From the NCBI GenBank assembly GCA_963696645.1, contig CAVOKY010000011.1, positions 558,001 through 622,000 on the forward strand: a DNA stretch of 64,000 nucleotides, in the 5' to 3' direction. Within the stretch, counting starts at the first letter, position 1; every line of letters begins with the position of its first letter. Positions 34,510 to 43,987 of this stretch are shown here, one piece after another. The notes below the pieces were generated by a model. The model did no database searches and was not told the origin of the DNA. It saw nothing but the letters and a program-made list of their open reading frames with translations. The DNA is from JAMXLO01 sp963696645. GTDB lineage: Bacteria; Pseudomonadota; Alphaproteobacteria; Acetobacterales; Acetobacteraceae. The position numbers and the translations under genes were made by a program.

Positions 34510-35265
34510 TCACGGCATGTACGATCCGCCGTTGACATGCAGGACTTGGCCGGTTATCGCGTTGGCATCCTCAGAGGCAAGGAACACTGCCGTTCGCGCA
34601 ATCTGATCCGGCGATAGCATTTTGCCGCCGAGCGGAATGGTCCTGGCCATCTCAATCAGTTCGGCTTCTGTGTTGCCGTAGCGTGGCTGCGCCGTGTCGG
34701 TCGTGCCGGGAGCGATGGCGTTGACGCGAATATTCAATGGCGCCAGCTCGAGCGCCATCGCACGCGTCATCGAGACCACACCGCCCTTGCTCGCGCTGTA
34801 ATGCACGCCACGCACTGCACCGCGAACCGCCTGCGAGGAGATGTTAATCACCGAGCCGCTGCGCTTGACTGCCGCCGTCAGTGCCTTGACGAAGGCGATC
34901 GTGGCAAAACACCCAGCCTTGAGGTTGATATCTAGCACGTAATCCCAGTCGGACTCGCGCATCTCGAGTAACTTCACCCGCGGATAGACGCCAGCGTTGT
35001 TGACGAGTATGTCGGGCGCACCAAGCACTTGGACCGTATCGGTAACCATTGATTCGATATCGGCCAGCCGCGCGACGTCTGCGCGGACCAGGTGAACACG
35101 GCGACCCGCCTGGCGGATGCGACCTGCAATTGCTTCAGCCGCAGACTCGTTATCGACCCAGCTGATCGCGACGTCCGCCCCCTCCTCGGCCAGCGCGACC
35201 GCAATGGCGGCGCCGATTCCCTGCTGCCCGCCGGTGACCAGCGCAATCCTGCCTGCCAATTTCAT
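34510..35265 (-). CDS. SDR-family oxidoreductase
   Basis: A 251-residue classical SDR from ATG 35265 (MKLAGRIALVTGGQQGIGAA): TGGQQGIG nucleotide loop, NNAGVYP, catalytic Ser in INISSQA, YSASK with Tyr and Lys, and the C-terminal ITGQVLHVNGGSYMP. NAD(P)-dependent alcohol/ketone interconversion; substrate unknown. The last motif (GQVLHVNGG) is typical of 3-oxoacyl-ACP reductase-like family members. It lies in the same direction as the acyl-CoA dehydrogenase genes and the HsaA-like pseudogene. Confidence 0.85.
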   Translation of the reverse strand: MKLAGRIALVTGGQQGIGAAIAVALAEEGADVAISWVDNESAAEAIAGRIRQAGRRVHLVRADVARLADIESMVTDTVQVLGAPDILVNNAGVYPRVKLLEMRESDWDYVLDINLKAGCFATIAFVKALTAAVKRSGSVINISSQAVRGAVRGVHYSASKGGVVSMTRAMALELAPLNIRVNAIAPGTTDTAQPRYGNTEAELIEMARTIPLGGKMLSPDQIARTAVFLASEDANAITGQVLHVNGGSYMP

Positions 35266-36295
35266 GCGTACCCCCATTCGGCTGCACCACACCAATCTCC
35301 CGCGGCGAGTCAATCACAGTCCGTGCCGGAGATGTCGATGTGTCCTCGTTTACAGGAAGAACCGTTGCGAGGGATCGAACGGCGGTGGCGGCACACCAAG
35401 CATCGCCTGTGCATACAATCCGGAACTCATCTCAATGTTAGAGGCAGGGTGATTCCGCATAGACAACATATCGCGAAAGTGCCGTTGAAGCGCCGCATCA
35501 GCATTCATGGTTCGCCCGCCGTTCACCCCCATCAGCTCGAAGATCGCGCGCGAGCAGGCATCGTGCACCAGCGTCGCCTCATAGAACGCCTGCGTCCGCC
35601 ATTCGTAGGGGATCGGTTGGCCAGCAAACGCGTGCGCCTGTAGCTCCGTCCACGTGGCCGACATGCGTTGCCGCACCATGCCGATAATCGCCAAGGCCCG
35701 GGCCAGCGGCCGGTGCAACGCCGGATTGCGCGCCACAGGCTGTGCGCCATGCGCCGAATGCCGGTCGCGATTACCGGCGATGAAGGCCTCGAGCGCGCCC
35801 GCCGCGGCGCCCGCGGCCGGCGCAGCGATGCAGTAGCCAAACACCAGCCGCCAGGGTAACCGGTAATAAGGCCGGTCGTTGATCGCCAGACCTGGATCGG
35901 TACCGTTATAGTTGTCGACGATGCTGTGCGCCCGGTATTCGGGCAAGAACACATCGCGCAGGGTCACCGTCTTGCTGCCGGTACCGGCGAGGCCGGTCAC
36001 CTTCCAACTCTCCTGATCAATCGTGAAATCCCGCCTCGGCACCAGGAACGTGTAGTACACGCCGCCGCCATTCGCATCCGGCGCGGTGCCGCCCAGCACT
36101 GCCCAGCCGCAATGGTCGACGCCACTGGAGAACGGCCGGCGGCCTGTCAGCCGGTAGCCGCCCGATGCCCGTTCGACCTGGCCGACCGGCGCCAAGGACG
36201 TGGACATCATCGCGTCCGGGTCATCGCCCCACAGCTCACGCTGCGCCTCGGGTGCAAACAGCGCAGCATGCCAGGGATGCACGCCAACGACACTA

Positions 36296-37235
36296 GGGCC
36301 TGTCATCAATTAGCCGATCTCGGTCGGTGGGCGCCAGCCGGACACCGAATTGAGCCGGTCCCGATTGCCACACTCAGCCGTCAATCGGCGCCAGACGATA
36401 CGCAACCAATTCCGGCGCGGCAGTTTCTTCAATTCATAGGCGGTCAGTTTGTTGGAGACTGACCGATGATGCGGCGCTTCGGACTGCGTGACGATCAATG
36501 GGAGCGGATCAAGGACCTGTTGCCGGGTCGAGAAGGCTCGGTCGGAGTGACCGCGGCAGACGATCGTTTGTTCGTGGAGGCCGTGCTCTATCGTTATCGT
36601 ACCGGGATACCGTGGCGCGATCTGCCGGAGCGGTTCGGCGACGGGGTACAGGTCCACACACGGTTCAGCCGTTGGGCCAAAAGCGGTGTGTGGGAACGGA
36701 TGTTTCAGCACCTCGCCGCAGACGCCGACAACGAATATGCGATGATCGACAGCACTATCGTGCGCGCCCACCAGCATAGCGCCGGCGCCAAAAAAAGCCG
36801 GCAAGGACCAGGCAATCGGCCGATCGCGCGGCGGACTGAGCACCAAGATCCACGCCCTGGTCGACGCGCTGGGCAACCCGATCCGCTTCTTCCTGACTGG
36901 CGGTGAAGCGCACGACCTGGTGGGGGCGGACCACCTGCTGCCCACGATGCAGGCCGATACGCTGATCGCCGATAAGGCGTTCGACGCCGACGAGCGCTTA
37001 CTTGAGCCGCTGGCGGCCGCTGGCAAGACCGCGGTGATCCCACCACGAACCAACCGGTCCTTGCCGCGCGACTATGACCGCGAGCTTTATGCGGCGCGCC
37101 ATTTGATCGAGAACTTCTTCGCCAAGATCAAGCAGTTTCGTGCGATCGCCACCCGCTACGAGAAGACCGCGCGGAACTTCCTCGCCGCCGCCCAGCTCGT
37201 CGCCGGCGTCGTTTGGCCTAATTGATGACAAGCCC
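36296..37235 (+). mobile_element. IS5-family (IS427 group) element
   Basis: Terminal repeats sharing GGGC(C/T)TGTCATCAATTAG at 36296 and 37235, flanked by TA (36294-36295 and 37236-37237). About 940 bp, two overlapping transposase frames. Confidence 0.9.
36466..37225 (+). CDS. IS5-family transposase, two frames joined by likely programmed frameshift
   Basis: The first frame (from ATG 36466) reads FGLRDDQWERIKDLLPGREG, then EAVLYRYRTGIPWRDLPERFG and AMIDSTIVRAHQHSAGAKK (first Asp). At a run of seven A (36790-36796) reading must change frame to continue as GRSRGGLSTKIHALVDALGNP, then LIADKAFDADE (second Asp) and HLIENFFAKIKQFRAIATRYEKTARNFLAA (Glu region), ending at 37225. Slippage at A-runs is the known way IS427-group elements make the full transposase. 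Both halves look intact. Confidence 0.85.
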
Positions 37236-37608
37236 TAGCCACCCAGCCGGTGGAAGTGCAGGCAGAGGCGAGACGGATCATGCCTTCGTAATAGGCTGCG
37301 AGATCGAGTTCCAGCCCACCCCATTGTCGCGGCTGCAGCGCTCTGAACACACCGGCCCCAGTCAGTGACCGTATGATGTCTTCCGGCACCATGCCGCGCT
37401 GCTCGACCTCGGCGGCACGGCTGCGGAGCTCAGGCAGCAGCGCATCGATTGCGGCAAGAAAGGACGCCGCCTCGGCTGCGCGTTCCGATGTCGTAGGCGG
37501 CATCAGCGGATCGGGTCGTCGGGTCTCGTCCAGCATGGCCAAACGCCTCCCGTCAAATTCCACGGCGTCCGCACGCCGGACGCCGCCGGTGCGCGGACTG
37601 GAGGTGAG

Positions 37609-38700
37609 TTATTTTGCCACGCCGAAATCGATCAACTGGCGCAGCACGTCGCCGGTCTTGAGTTTCGCGTAGCCCTCATTGATCTCGTCCAGCTTGATAT
37701 GGCTGGAGATCAGGTGGTCGAGCTTCAGATGCCCTTTCTTCCAGGCGTTCAGGAGCTTCGGCATGTCAACACGGAACCGGTTGCTGCCCATCGATGAGCC
37801 CTGGATCCGCCGGTCGCGCAGGAAATCGTAGCCGTGCAGCTCGATCTTCATTCCGTACGGCACCATGCCGATGATCGTTGCGGTTCCGCCGGGACGCAGC
37901 GCTTCGAAGCACTGCTCGGCGGTGCGCTTCAGGCCGACCGCCTCGAATGAGAATTCTACCCCACCACCGGTCAGTTCCTTGATCGCTTCGACCGGATCGG
38001 CGTTGGACGCATTGATCACATCGGTAGCGCCCATCTCTTTCGCCACGTCGAGCTTGGAGGAGATCATGTCGATCGCGATGATCCGATCGGCACCGGCGAT
38101 GGCGGCGCCGTTGACCGCCGACAGACCGATACCGCCGCAGCCGAACACGGCGACGGTAGAACCGGGTGGCACCTTCGCCGTGTTCGTAACCGCGCCCGCG
38201 CCCGTGATGACGCCGCATCCCACGAGTGCCGCGACGTTCAGCGGAATGTCGTCAGCAATCTTCACCACGGCGTTTTCGTGCACCAGCAATTGCTCCGCGA
38301 ACGACGACAGGTTGGCAAACTGTCCCACCGCCTGGCCCTTCCAGAACAACCGCTGCGCCTTGCCGGGCGGCATCTTCACCTCAGCGTTGGAGCACAAGTT
38401 AGGCCGGCCGGTGGTGCAGTATTCGCAGATGCCGCAGAAAACCGAAAGACACGTGATCACCCGGTCGCCAGGCTGGACGTACGTAACCTCGCTGCCAACG
38501 GCTTCGACGACCGCCGAGGATTCATGCCCGAGAACGACCGGCGTCGGGATCGGATATAGTCCTTCCAGGAAATGCAGATCGCTATGACACAAACCAGCGT
38601 ACGCGGTGTTCAGCAGGACCTCGTGCGCGCCTGGTTTCGCAACCTCCAGGATTTCGATCGTCATCGGCTGATGAGCCTCATGGAAGACGGCTGCGCGCAT
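37609..38700 (-). CDS. Zinc-dependent alcohol dehydrogenase (class III-like MDR)
   Basis: A 363-residue medium-chain dehydrogenase. Catalytic zinc ligands are seen in AGLCHSDLHF and GHESSAVVEAVG; the structural zinc cysteines in CGICEYCTTGRPNLC; the NAD-binding loop is VFGCGGIGLSAVNGA. Residues MPPGKAQRLF and GCGVITGAGAV resemble mycothiol/NDMA-type or Rhodococcus-type aldehyde/alcohol dehydrogenases acting on bulky substrates. It is in the same direction as the HsaA-like pseudogene 46 bp downstream, so the two may have shared an operon. Confidence 0.85.
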   Translation of the reverse strand: MRAAVFHEAHQPMTIEILEVAKPGAHEVLLNTAYAGLCHSDLHFLEGLYPIPTPVVLGHESSAVVEAVGSEVTYVQPGDRVITCLSVFCGICEYCTTGRPNLCSNAEVKMPPGKAQRLFWKGQAVGQFANLSSFAEQLLVHENAVVKIADDIPLNVAALVGCGVITGAGAVTNTAKVPPGSTVAVFGCGGIGLSAVNGAAIAGADRIIAIDMISSKLDVAKEMGATDVINASNADPVEAIKELTGGGVEFSFEAVGLKRTAEQCFEALRPGGTATIIGMVPYGMKIELHGYDFLRDRRIQGSSMGSNRFRVDMPKLLNAWKKGHLKLDHLISSHIKLDEINEGYAKLKTGDVLRQLIDFGVAK

Positions 38701-38756
38701 GGCGTTCCCTCTCTATTTTGCGATGGGGACACTGAACGCCCGATGCGCGCAGCCCG

Positions 38757-39121
38757 TCAACGGCTGGCCGATGGAGCGGTGTTCAGTCCCGCGCCGCCGA
38801 ACCTCCAGACGGGAATGCCGAGCTTCTTGGCTTTGTCGGCGAGGTTGTCCTGAATGCCCGTGCCGGGGAATGTAGGACGCCGATCGGCAGAGTCTCCAGA
38901 ATGGCATCGTTGCGTTTGAACGGTGCGGCCTTGGCGTGCCGGGTCCAGTCGGGCCTGAAGGCGATCTGTGGCACCTTGCGATTGTCAGCCCATTTGGCGG
39001 CGATCAGCTCGGCGCCCTTCGGAGAACCACCGTGCAGAAGAACCATATCGGGGTGCTTGGCATGGACCTGGTCGAGTTTGGCCCAGATCAGCTGGTGATC
39101 GCGCCGGCCAAGTCCGTTCAC
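38757..39121 (-). pseudogene. DUF2493 (SLOG-superfamily) protein, frameshifted and N-truncated
   Basis: The upstream frame reads LIWAKLDQVHAKHPDMVLLHGGSPKGAELIAAKWAD and then, after a one-base shift near LPIGVL, the other frame continues FPGTGIQDNLADKAKKLGIPVWRF and stops at 38757. This HGGxxKGAE...NTGIQDNLxDKA pattern is that of DUF2493 proteins, nucleotide-binding Rossmann-like proteins common on plasmids and phages. The first 20-30 residues are missing or altered. Confidence 0.75.
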
Positions 39122-39147
39122 CCCGCGATTAGTGGACGCTGATCCAA

Positions 39148-39396
39148 GTGCTGATCGATCAGGGCGAAAGCACCCAGGAGGAAGGAAAGCGGTCGCTGGC
39201 AGTTGGCGAGTGGGATGGGCAGCGACGATTGGCCGCCGGCTGGAACGGCAATCCAGACAAACCCGCTGGAAATCCTCAGTCTAGAGGGGTCGCCACGTGG
39301 TTCGTGATGCCACCAGAATTCGAAAAGCCTCTGATGGCGATTGTGCCCCCTGACAAGCTGGCTCTCGCCAAAGCCCTCTTGAACATCGCGGCGTGA
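39148..39396 (+). CDS. Small hypothetical protein followed by a terminator hairpin
   Basis: An 82-residue frame: RRLAAGWNGNPDKPAGNPQSRGVATWFVMPPEF, then EKPLMAIVPPDKLALAKALLNIAA. The WNG(x)...P.GNPxSxGxxTWFVxP pattern feels conserved from plasmid-borne hypothetical proteins, but no function is known to me. A strong hairpin begins 5 bp after its stop, which supports it as a real gene. The N-terminus may be truncated, as it begins close to the divergent DUF2493 remnant. Confidence 0.5.
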   Translation: MLIDQGESTQEEGKRSLAVGEWDGQRRLAAGWNGNPDKPAGNPQSRGVATWFVMPPEFEKPLMAIVPPDKLALAKALLNIAA

Positions 39397-39400
39397 CAAC

Positions 39401-39430
39401 AGAAGGGCCGTCCTCGTGGCGGCCCTTCTC
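39401..39430 (+). terminator. Rho-independent-like hairpin
   Basis: AGAAGGGCCG at 39401 pairs with CGGCCCTTCT ending at 39430 across a short loop; a few T and C residues follow. It lies directly after the small hypothetical gene. Confidence 0.6.
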
Positions 39431-39791
39431 GTCCGCCAACGGAGGACCAAACAAAATGCCACGCTCAAAGACAAGAAATGAGTCGTTCGATCTGAAGTAT
39501 GCGTTCAGCGAGCGCATACTTATTGGCCAATGCGGCTCAGCGGCGAAGCGCGGCGATCATGCAAAGCTCCAGGCCGCACGCTAGAGCCACTCATGTCGTC
39601 TCTCCTCCCCTTTCATCGCCAAGGCCTTCCCCGCAGCCTGGCACGACCGCCGAAGATGGGCGGAACTATCAGGTCGACGTGAAATTCAGTGCGGCGCCGT
39701 TGATGCAACTGCTCCACAATTCCTGAATTACGAAACCTCATGTGCCGCGCACTGCAAGCTCTCCGTCAATGCAGCAGCCCGACACTGGGGG
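39431..39791. other. Intergenic region without a supported gene
   Basis: A short frame (39457-39584, MPRSKTRNESFDLKYAFSER) follows the terminator but has no family match. Nothing else is seen before the SDR pseudogene. Confidence 0.4.
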
Positions 39792-40524
39792 CTATGCCGA
39801 TGAAGCACCGTCGATGGCGATCTCCGCGCCGGTAATGTAGCTGCTCTCGTCGGAGAGCAGGAATGCCACCAGCTGCGCGACCTCCTCCGGCGTCCCGTGG
39901 CGGTGCATCGGCACCTGCTTCATCCGCGCATCGCGCTGCTCGGGCGTGCGGAACGCAATCATGTCGGTGTCGATTGGACCGGGGTGAACCGAATTCACCC
40001 TGATTTTGCGGCCGCCGAGGTCGATTGCCGCCGACTTGGTCATCCCTCGCAGCGCCCATTTGGTCGCGGCGTAGGCGAATGACCCGGGCGAGCCCTTGAG
40101 GCCCGCGACCGACGAGATGTTTACGATGGAGCCGCCGCCCGAGCGCTCCATCGCCGGCACGACCGCCTTCATGCCGAGGAAGCAGCCGGTACTGGTTGAT
40201 CTGAATGTGCCGCTGCCAGAGCGCCTCGTCGGTTTCCATCAGCGCGGCAGGCTGGTAGATCCCGGCGTTGTTGACCAGGCCGTGCAGGCCGCCGAGCTTC
40301 TGGGCGGCCTCAACGGCGCGGGCCCAATCGGCTTCCGAGGTCACATCGTGCCGGACGAAGGCCGCGGCCGGACCGAGCTCGACCGCAAGCGCCTGGCCCT
40401 GATTGTCCAGCACGTCGCCGATCACCACCTTCGCACCCTGCGCCACCAGCAGGCGGGCCTCCGCGGCACCCTGGCCGCGCGCCCCGCCGCTCACGAGCAC
40501 CACCTTGTTGTCGAAGCGTGCCAT
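39792..40524 (-). pseudogene. SDR-family oxidoreductase with one frameshift
   Basis: The frame from ATG 40524 reads MARFDNKVVLVSGGARGQGAA, NNAGIYQPAALMETDEALWQRHIQINQ, then shifts. The continuing frame reads TGCFLGMKAVVPAMERSGGG, NISSVAGLKGS, YAATKWALRGMTKSAAIDLG, and ends ITGAEIAIDGASSA at 39792. One extra T near 40183 explains the break; a sequencing error cannot be ruled out. If intact it would be a 3alpha/20beta-hydroxysteroid dehydrogenase-like SDR, judging from GARGQGAA. Confidence 0.8.
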
Positions 40525-40792
40525 GTCCGCTCCCCCCTCCAGTTGCCGACAAAAAGATTTTGGCGGATCGGAGCCGCCTCGTCACGGCCGGGGGGCGACG
40601 GCACAACGCGGGTAAACCAGTTCATGTGACAATGCCCACGGAATCATTGCGCTCCGTATCCTGACAGCACCCTGATCGACGCTGTCGCACTTCTCTCAAC
40701 CGACCGAAATTGACGTCGAGCCTGGCAGTGACGATGGTGGAATACTCCTTGTGAGCCATTCCAAACGTCGCACGAACCAGGATGAACCACCC

Positions 40793-41845
40793 ATGGCAAC
40801 AGACACTCTCCGCATTGGTATCATCGGCGCCGGCGCCAACACGCGGTCGAGGCACATTCCTGGCCTACGCACGCAGAACAGCGTCGAGATTGTCGGCGTT
40901 GCCAACCGTAGTTTGGCGTCGAGCGAAAAGGCGGCGAAGGAACTGGACATCCCGAAGGCTTACGGCGACTGGACCGAGATTATCGCGGACAAGACCATCG
41001 ATGCGGTGTGCATCGGCACCTGGCCGTACATGCATGCCGAGATGACGATCGCCGCGCTAGATGCCGGCAAGCACGTGCTGTGCGAGGCTCGGATGGCGAT
41101 GAACGCGCGAGAAGCCCATGCGATGCTGGCGGCATCGCGCCGCAATCCGTCGCAGATTGCACAGATCGTGCCGGCGCCAATGACGCTGCCGGTGGACCGA
41201 ACCATCGCCGACACGATCGCTGGCGGGGCGATCGGCAACGTGATCGCGATAAATCTCTGCGTGTCCATGGGCGATTATCCGAATCCGGACCTGCCGCTGC
41301 ATTGGCGGCAGAGCCGCGATTTCTCAGGCAACAACATCATGGCGCTCGGTATTTGGTACGAGCAGATGGCGCGCTGGGTCGGTCACGCCTCAAGCGCGTT
41401 CGCCGTCGGTCAGGTGGTGGTGAAGCACCGCCGGGACGCGTCAGGCGCGCGCGTGCCGATCACCATCCCCGACCATGTCGACGTCACCGGCCAGTTGCAG
41501 CAGGGCGGTCAGTATCGTCTGTTGCTCTCGTCGGTCCTCGGACACACGCCGAGCAAGACCGAAGCCTGGATTTTCGGCGACAAGGGCACATTGGCCTTCA
41601 TCACGCCGAACGACGCCGAGCCTTACCTGCGGCTCGGTAAGAAAAGCGCTGCCATGGGCGTGCTTGCGATGGATCCCGCGAAAATCGGCGCCTGGCGGGT
41701 GGAGGAAGAGTTCGTCAACGCCGTGCGCGGCCGCGAGGGGGTAACGCACACGGATTTCGTTACGGCTGTAAAATACATGGAATGGACAGACGCCGTGACG
41801 CTGTCGATGCGCGAGCGGCGCGAGGTGCAGTTGCCGTTGCTTTGA
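40793..41845 (+). CDS. Gfo/Idh/MocA-family oxidoreductase
   Basis: A 350-residue NAD(P)-binding protein from ATG 40793 (MATDTLRIGIIGAGANTRSRHIPGL): Rossmann loop GIIGAGAN, VEIVGVANRSLASSEKAAKELDIPKAYGDW, and the dinucleotide-binding EKP-type position here reads CEARMAMNAREAHAM, so the usual Lys of EKP is replaced by Arg (EAR). The C-terminal domain carries GNNIMALGIWYEQMARWVG and ends RREVQLPLL. Such enzymes oxidise sugars or cyclitols, or reduce related ketones. It stands alone on this strand, upstream of a DUF952 gene. Confidence 0.8.
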   Translation: MATDTLRIGIIGAGANTRSRHIPGLRTQNSVEIVGVANRSLASSEKAAKELDIPKAYGDWTEIIADKTIDAVCIGTWPYMHAEMTIAALDAGKHVLCEARMAMNAREAHAMLAASRRNPSQIAQIVPAPMTLPVDRTIADTIAGGAIGNVIAINLCVSMGDYPNPDLPLHWRQSRDFSGNNIMALGIWYEQMARWVGHASSAFAVGQVVVKHRRDASGARVPITIPDHVDVTGQLQQGGQYRLLLSSVLGHTPSKTEAWIFGDKGTLAFITPNDAEPYLRLGKKSAAMGVLAMDPAKIGAWRVEEEFVNAVRGREGVTHTDFVTAVKYMEWTDAVTLSMRERREVQLPLL

Positions 41846-42043
41846 ATATGCCGCCTGACCGGGACGTCGATGAAGTTGAACCGCGATGGTGGTCTGATTA
41901 TCGTCGCCTTGGTCCAATCGCACGGTCTCGCGCAGCCGCGATGCCCGCGCCGACGTGCCGGCGATCAGCCGGGGGCGAGCCAGGCATTCGCATCGGGCCG
42001 CGACGGTTGGCGCTTGCAACCGACATCTGAAAGAGCAGCCATT

Positions 42044-42382
42044 TTGGACCATATCGTTTACAAGATCATGTTGTCCGCCGAGCTGCGACGGATGCGAGAT
42101 AACGGCGAGTTCCGCGGTTCGCCCGCGGATGTCGCCGATGGTTACATTCATTTGTCGCGCGGGTCACAACTCGCCTCGACGCTTGATAAACACTACATCG
42201 GAGTCGAAGGCCTGATGCTGATCGCGGTGGACCTGTCGCGGCTCAGGGAGACGGTGCGCTGGGAGCCCGCGCGCGGCGGGCAGCTATTCCCCCATATTTA
42301 TGGTCCCCTTCCGATCGGAGCGGTGGTATCCGTCGCGCCGGTGGAGCGAGAGGCTGACGGAACGGTCAGGTTGCCCGCGTAG
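42044..42382 (+). CDS. DUF952-family protein
   Basis: A roughly 112-residue protein (TTG start at 42044, AAAGAG upstream): DHIVYKIMLSAELRRMRDNGEF, DGYIHLSRGSQLASTLDKHY, LMLIAVDLSRLRETVRWEP and GGQLFPHIYGPLPIGAVVSV. This is the full pattern of DUF952, a small fold related to glutathione-S-transferase-linked or ADP-ribosyl-like domains with no clear role. The frame is open upstream, but the family start matches the TTG. Same direction as the Gfo/Idh gene and 60 bp before the DAO-type gene. Confidence 0.75.
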   Translation: MDHIVYKIMLSAELRRMRDNGEFRGSPADVADGYIHLSRGSQLASTLDKHYIGVEGLMLIAVDLSRLRETVRWEPARGGQLFPHIYGPLPIGAVVSVAPVEREADGTVRLPA

Positions 42383-42441
42383 GTCGTTGCCGCCAAATCC
42401 GGGATCGACATCTGCGAAAAGAACGTTGAGCGGAGCAGTAC

Positions 42442-43551
42442 ATGCGTGTTGTGGTCGTGGGTGGTGGCGTTATCGGCACTTCCATCGCCTGGCGTCTCGC
42501 GGCGAGAGACGCTGATGTCACTGTTGTCGAACGAACGGCGATCGCCTGTGCCGCATCCGGACGGTCAGGAGGCTTTCTCGCGAAGGACTGGTGCGACGGA
42601 ACCCCTCTGATGCACCTCGCTCGCCGGAGCTTCGACCTTCACGCTGAGCTCGCCGAAGAACTCGAGGGCGATTGGGGCTATCGCCGCCTGACCACCTATG
42701 CCGGCGTCGTGGGCCGACCGACAACCGTCGCGCCGCGTGGTCCGTCACGGGAATGGATCTCGTCTGACGTGGAAATCAGAGGCCGGATCGGCTCCGTCGG
42801 CACCACTGCTCAGGTGAACCCCGCCGCCTTTACGATTGGCATGATGCGCGCCGCGTGGGCGCGAGGAGCCGAGCTGAGGCTGGGAACGGTCTCGGGACTG
42901 CTGCGACGAGGGGGAAATGTGGTCGGTGTGGATGTGGGAGGAGAGTCCGTCGAAGCCGATGCGATTGTCATCGCGATGGGGCCGTGGTCCGTGCTCGCGG
43001 CACGTTGGCTTTCGTTTCCGGCCGTGTGGGGTTTGAAGGGTCATAGCATCGTTTTCGAAACGGGCGCGTTGATCCCGCCGGAAGCCCTTTTCCTCGAGTT
43101 CGAAGAGACCGGCGGCGCAACGCTCTCACCCGAGGTTTTCCCTCGACCAGATGGGACGACTTACGTGTGTGCGATTTCGACCGAGTCTCCCCTGCCCGTC
43201 GATCCCGCGTCAGTCGTTCCGGATGACGGTGCGATTGCTCGCCTGAAAGCACTCTGCGTGCGAATTTCGCCTGTTCTGGCGGGCTCTCGTGTTCTTACGA
43301 GCGGAGCATGCCATCGCCCCATCACGGAGGATGGCCTGCCGTTGATTGGCGCCGTCCCAGGCGCCCGCGGTGTCTACGTGGCCACGGGCCACAGCGTGTG
43401 GGGTATCCTGAACGCTCCCGCGACCGCTGAGGCCATCGCTGAATTGATCCTCGACGGAGCAACGAGGGAGATCGACCTGGCGCCGTTCGATCCGGCGCGT
43501 CTCTCGCCTCTTGATCCTGGTGGCCTCGTCACGCTCCAGGACGGTTCCTGA
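42442..43551 (+). CDS. DAO-type FAD-dependent oxidoreductase
   Basis: A 369-residue flavoprotein: N-terminal FAD-binding MRVVVVGGGVIGTSIAWRLA (GxGxxG), VVERTAIACAASGRSGGFLAKDW, IVIAMGPWSVLAARWL in the middle, and C-terminal RPITEDGLPLIGAVPGARGVYVATGHSVWGI in two stretches. This is the D-amino-acid oxidase/glycine oxidase/sarcosine oxidase family, which oxidises C-N bonds. Substrate unknown. Ribosome site GAGCGGAG precedes ATG 42442. Base use here has more A/G than its neighbours (GAGGGGGAAATG), a mild hint of separate origin. Confidence 0.85.
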   Translation: MRVVVVGGGVIGTSIAWRLAARDADVTVVERTAIACAASGRSGGFLAKDWCDGTPLMHLARRSFDLHAELAEELEGDWGYRRLTTYAGVVGRPTTVAPRGPSREWISSDVEIRGRIGSVGTTAQVNPAAFTIGMMRAAWARGAELRLGTVSGLLRRGGNVVGVDVGGESVEADAIVIAMGPWSVLAARWLSFPAVWGLKGHSIVFETGALIPPEALFLEFEETGGATLSPEVFPRPDGTTYVCAISTESPLPVDPASVVPDDGAIARLKALCVRISPVLAGSRVLTSGACHRPITEDGLPLIGAVPGARGVYVATGHSVWGILNAPATAEAIAELILDGATREIDLAPFDPARLSPLDPGGLVTLQDGS

Positions 43552-43987
43552 CACGCGAGCAGTCGTCGCCGATGATTCCAACAACGATCCACCGAGTGCG
43601 AGCGCCCTTCTTCTTCATTCGGCGCCGCCGTCAGCGCCCGGCATACCAGCCCGCTTCGGTGGCAAAGCGCTCATAAAACTCCGGATCGTACGCATGGTCG
43701 GGGTCCTCTCGCACCATGCGGTCGATGATGTGCGCGTCGGGCCCGACCGGGATGCGAAGGCGGTCTGCTCTCACGCCGTCCAGGATGATCTTCGCCGCCT
43801 CGGCCGCGCTGGTCGGCGCGTCGCTGACGAAGCGGCGGGCACGCTCGACGTGCATGCGTTCAATATCGGCGTCGGAATATTTCGAGGGATCGCGGCCCAT
43901 CGACGTGAGGCGGGTGCGGATCTGCGTGATCCGCGCGGTGTCCAACCCATCTTCGTCGGTCCCGGTTTGCACTTTGAGTGAGTTTTG

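Larger units (their letters stand above)
35350..37563 (-). pseudogene. HsaA-like flavin-dependent monooxygenase, cut by IS5-type element
   Basis: The first part (37563 to 37238) reads AAIDALLPELRSRAAEVEQRGMVPEDIIRSLTGAGVFRALQPRQWGG, in two blocks, and LASACTSTGWVA. The second (36293 to 35350) continues VVGVHPWHAALFAPEAQRELWGDDP and ends MLGVPPPPFDPSQRFFL. Together they form a class D flavin monooxygenase with the acyl-CoA dehydrogenase fold (HsaA, HpaB-like, hydroxylating phenols with FMNH2 or FADH2). Removing the IS and one TA restores WVASVVGVHP in frame. HsaA-type enzymes act in steroid and terpenoid catabolism, in keeping with neighbours. Confidence 0.85.
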
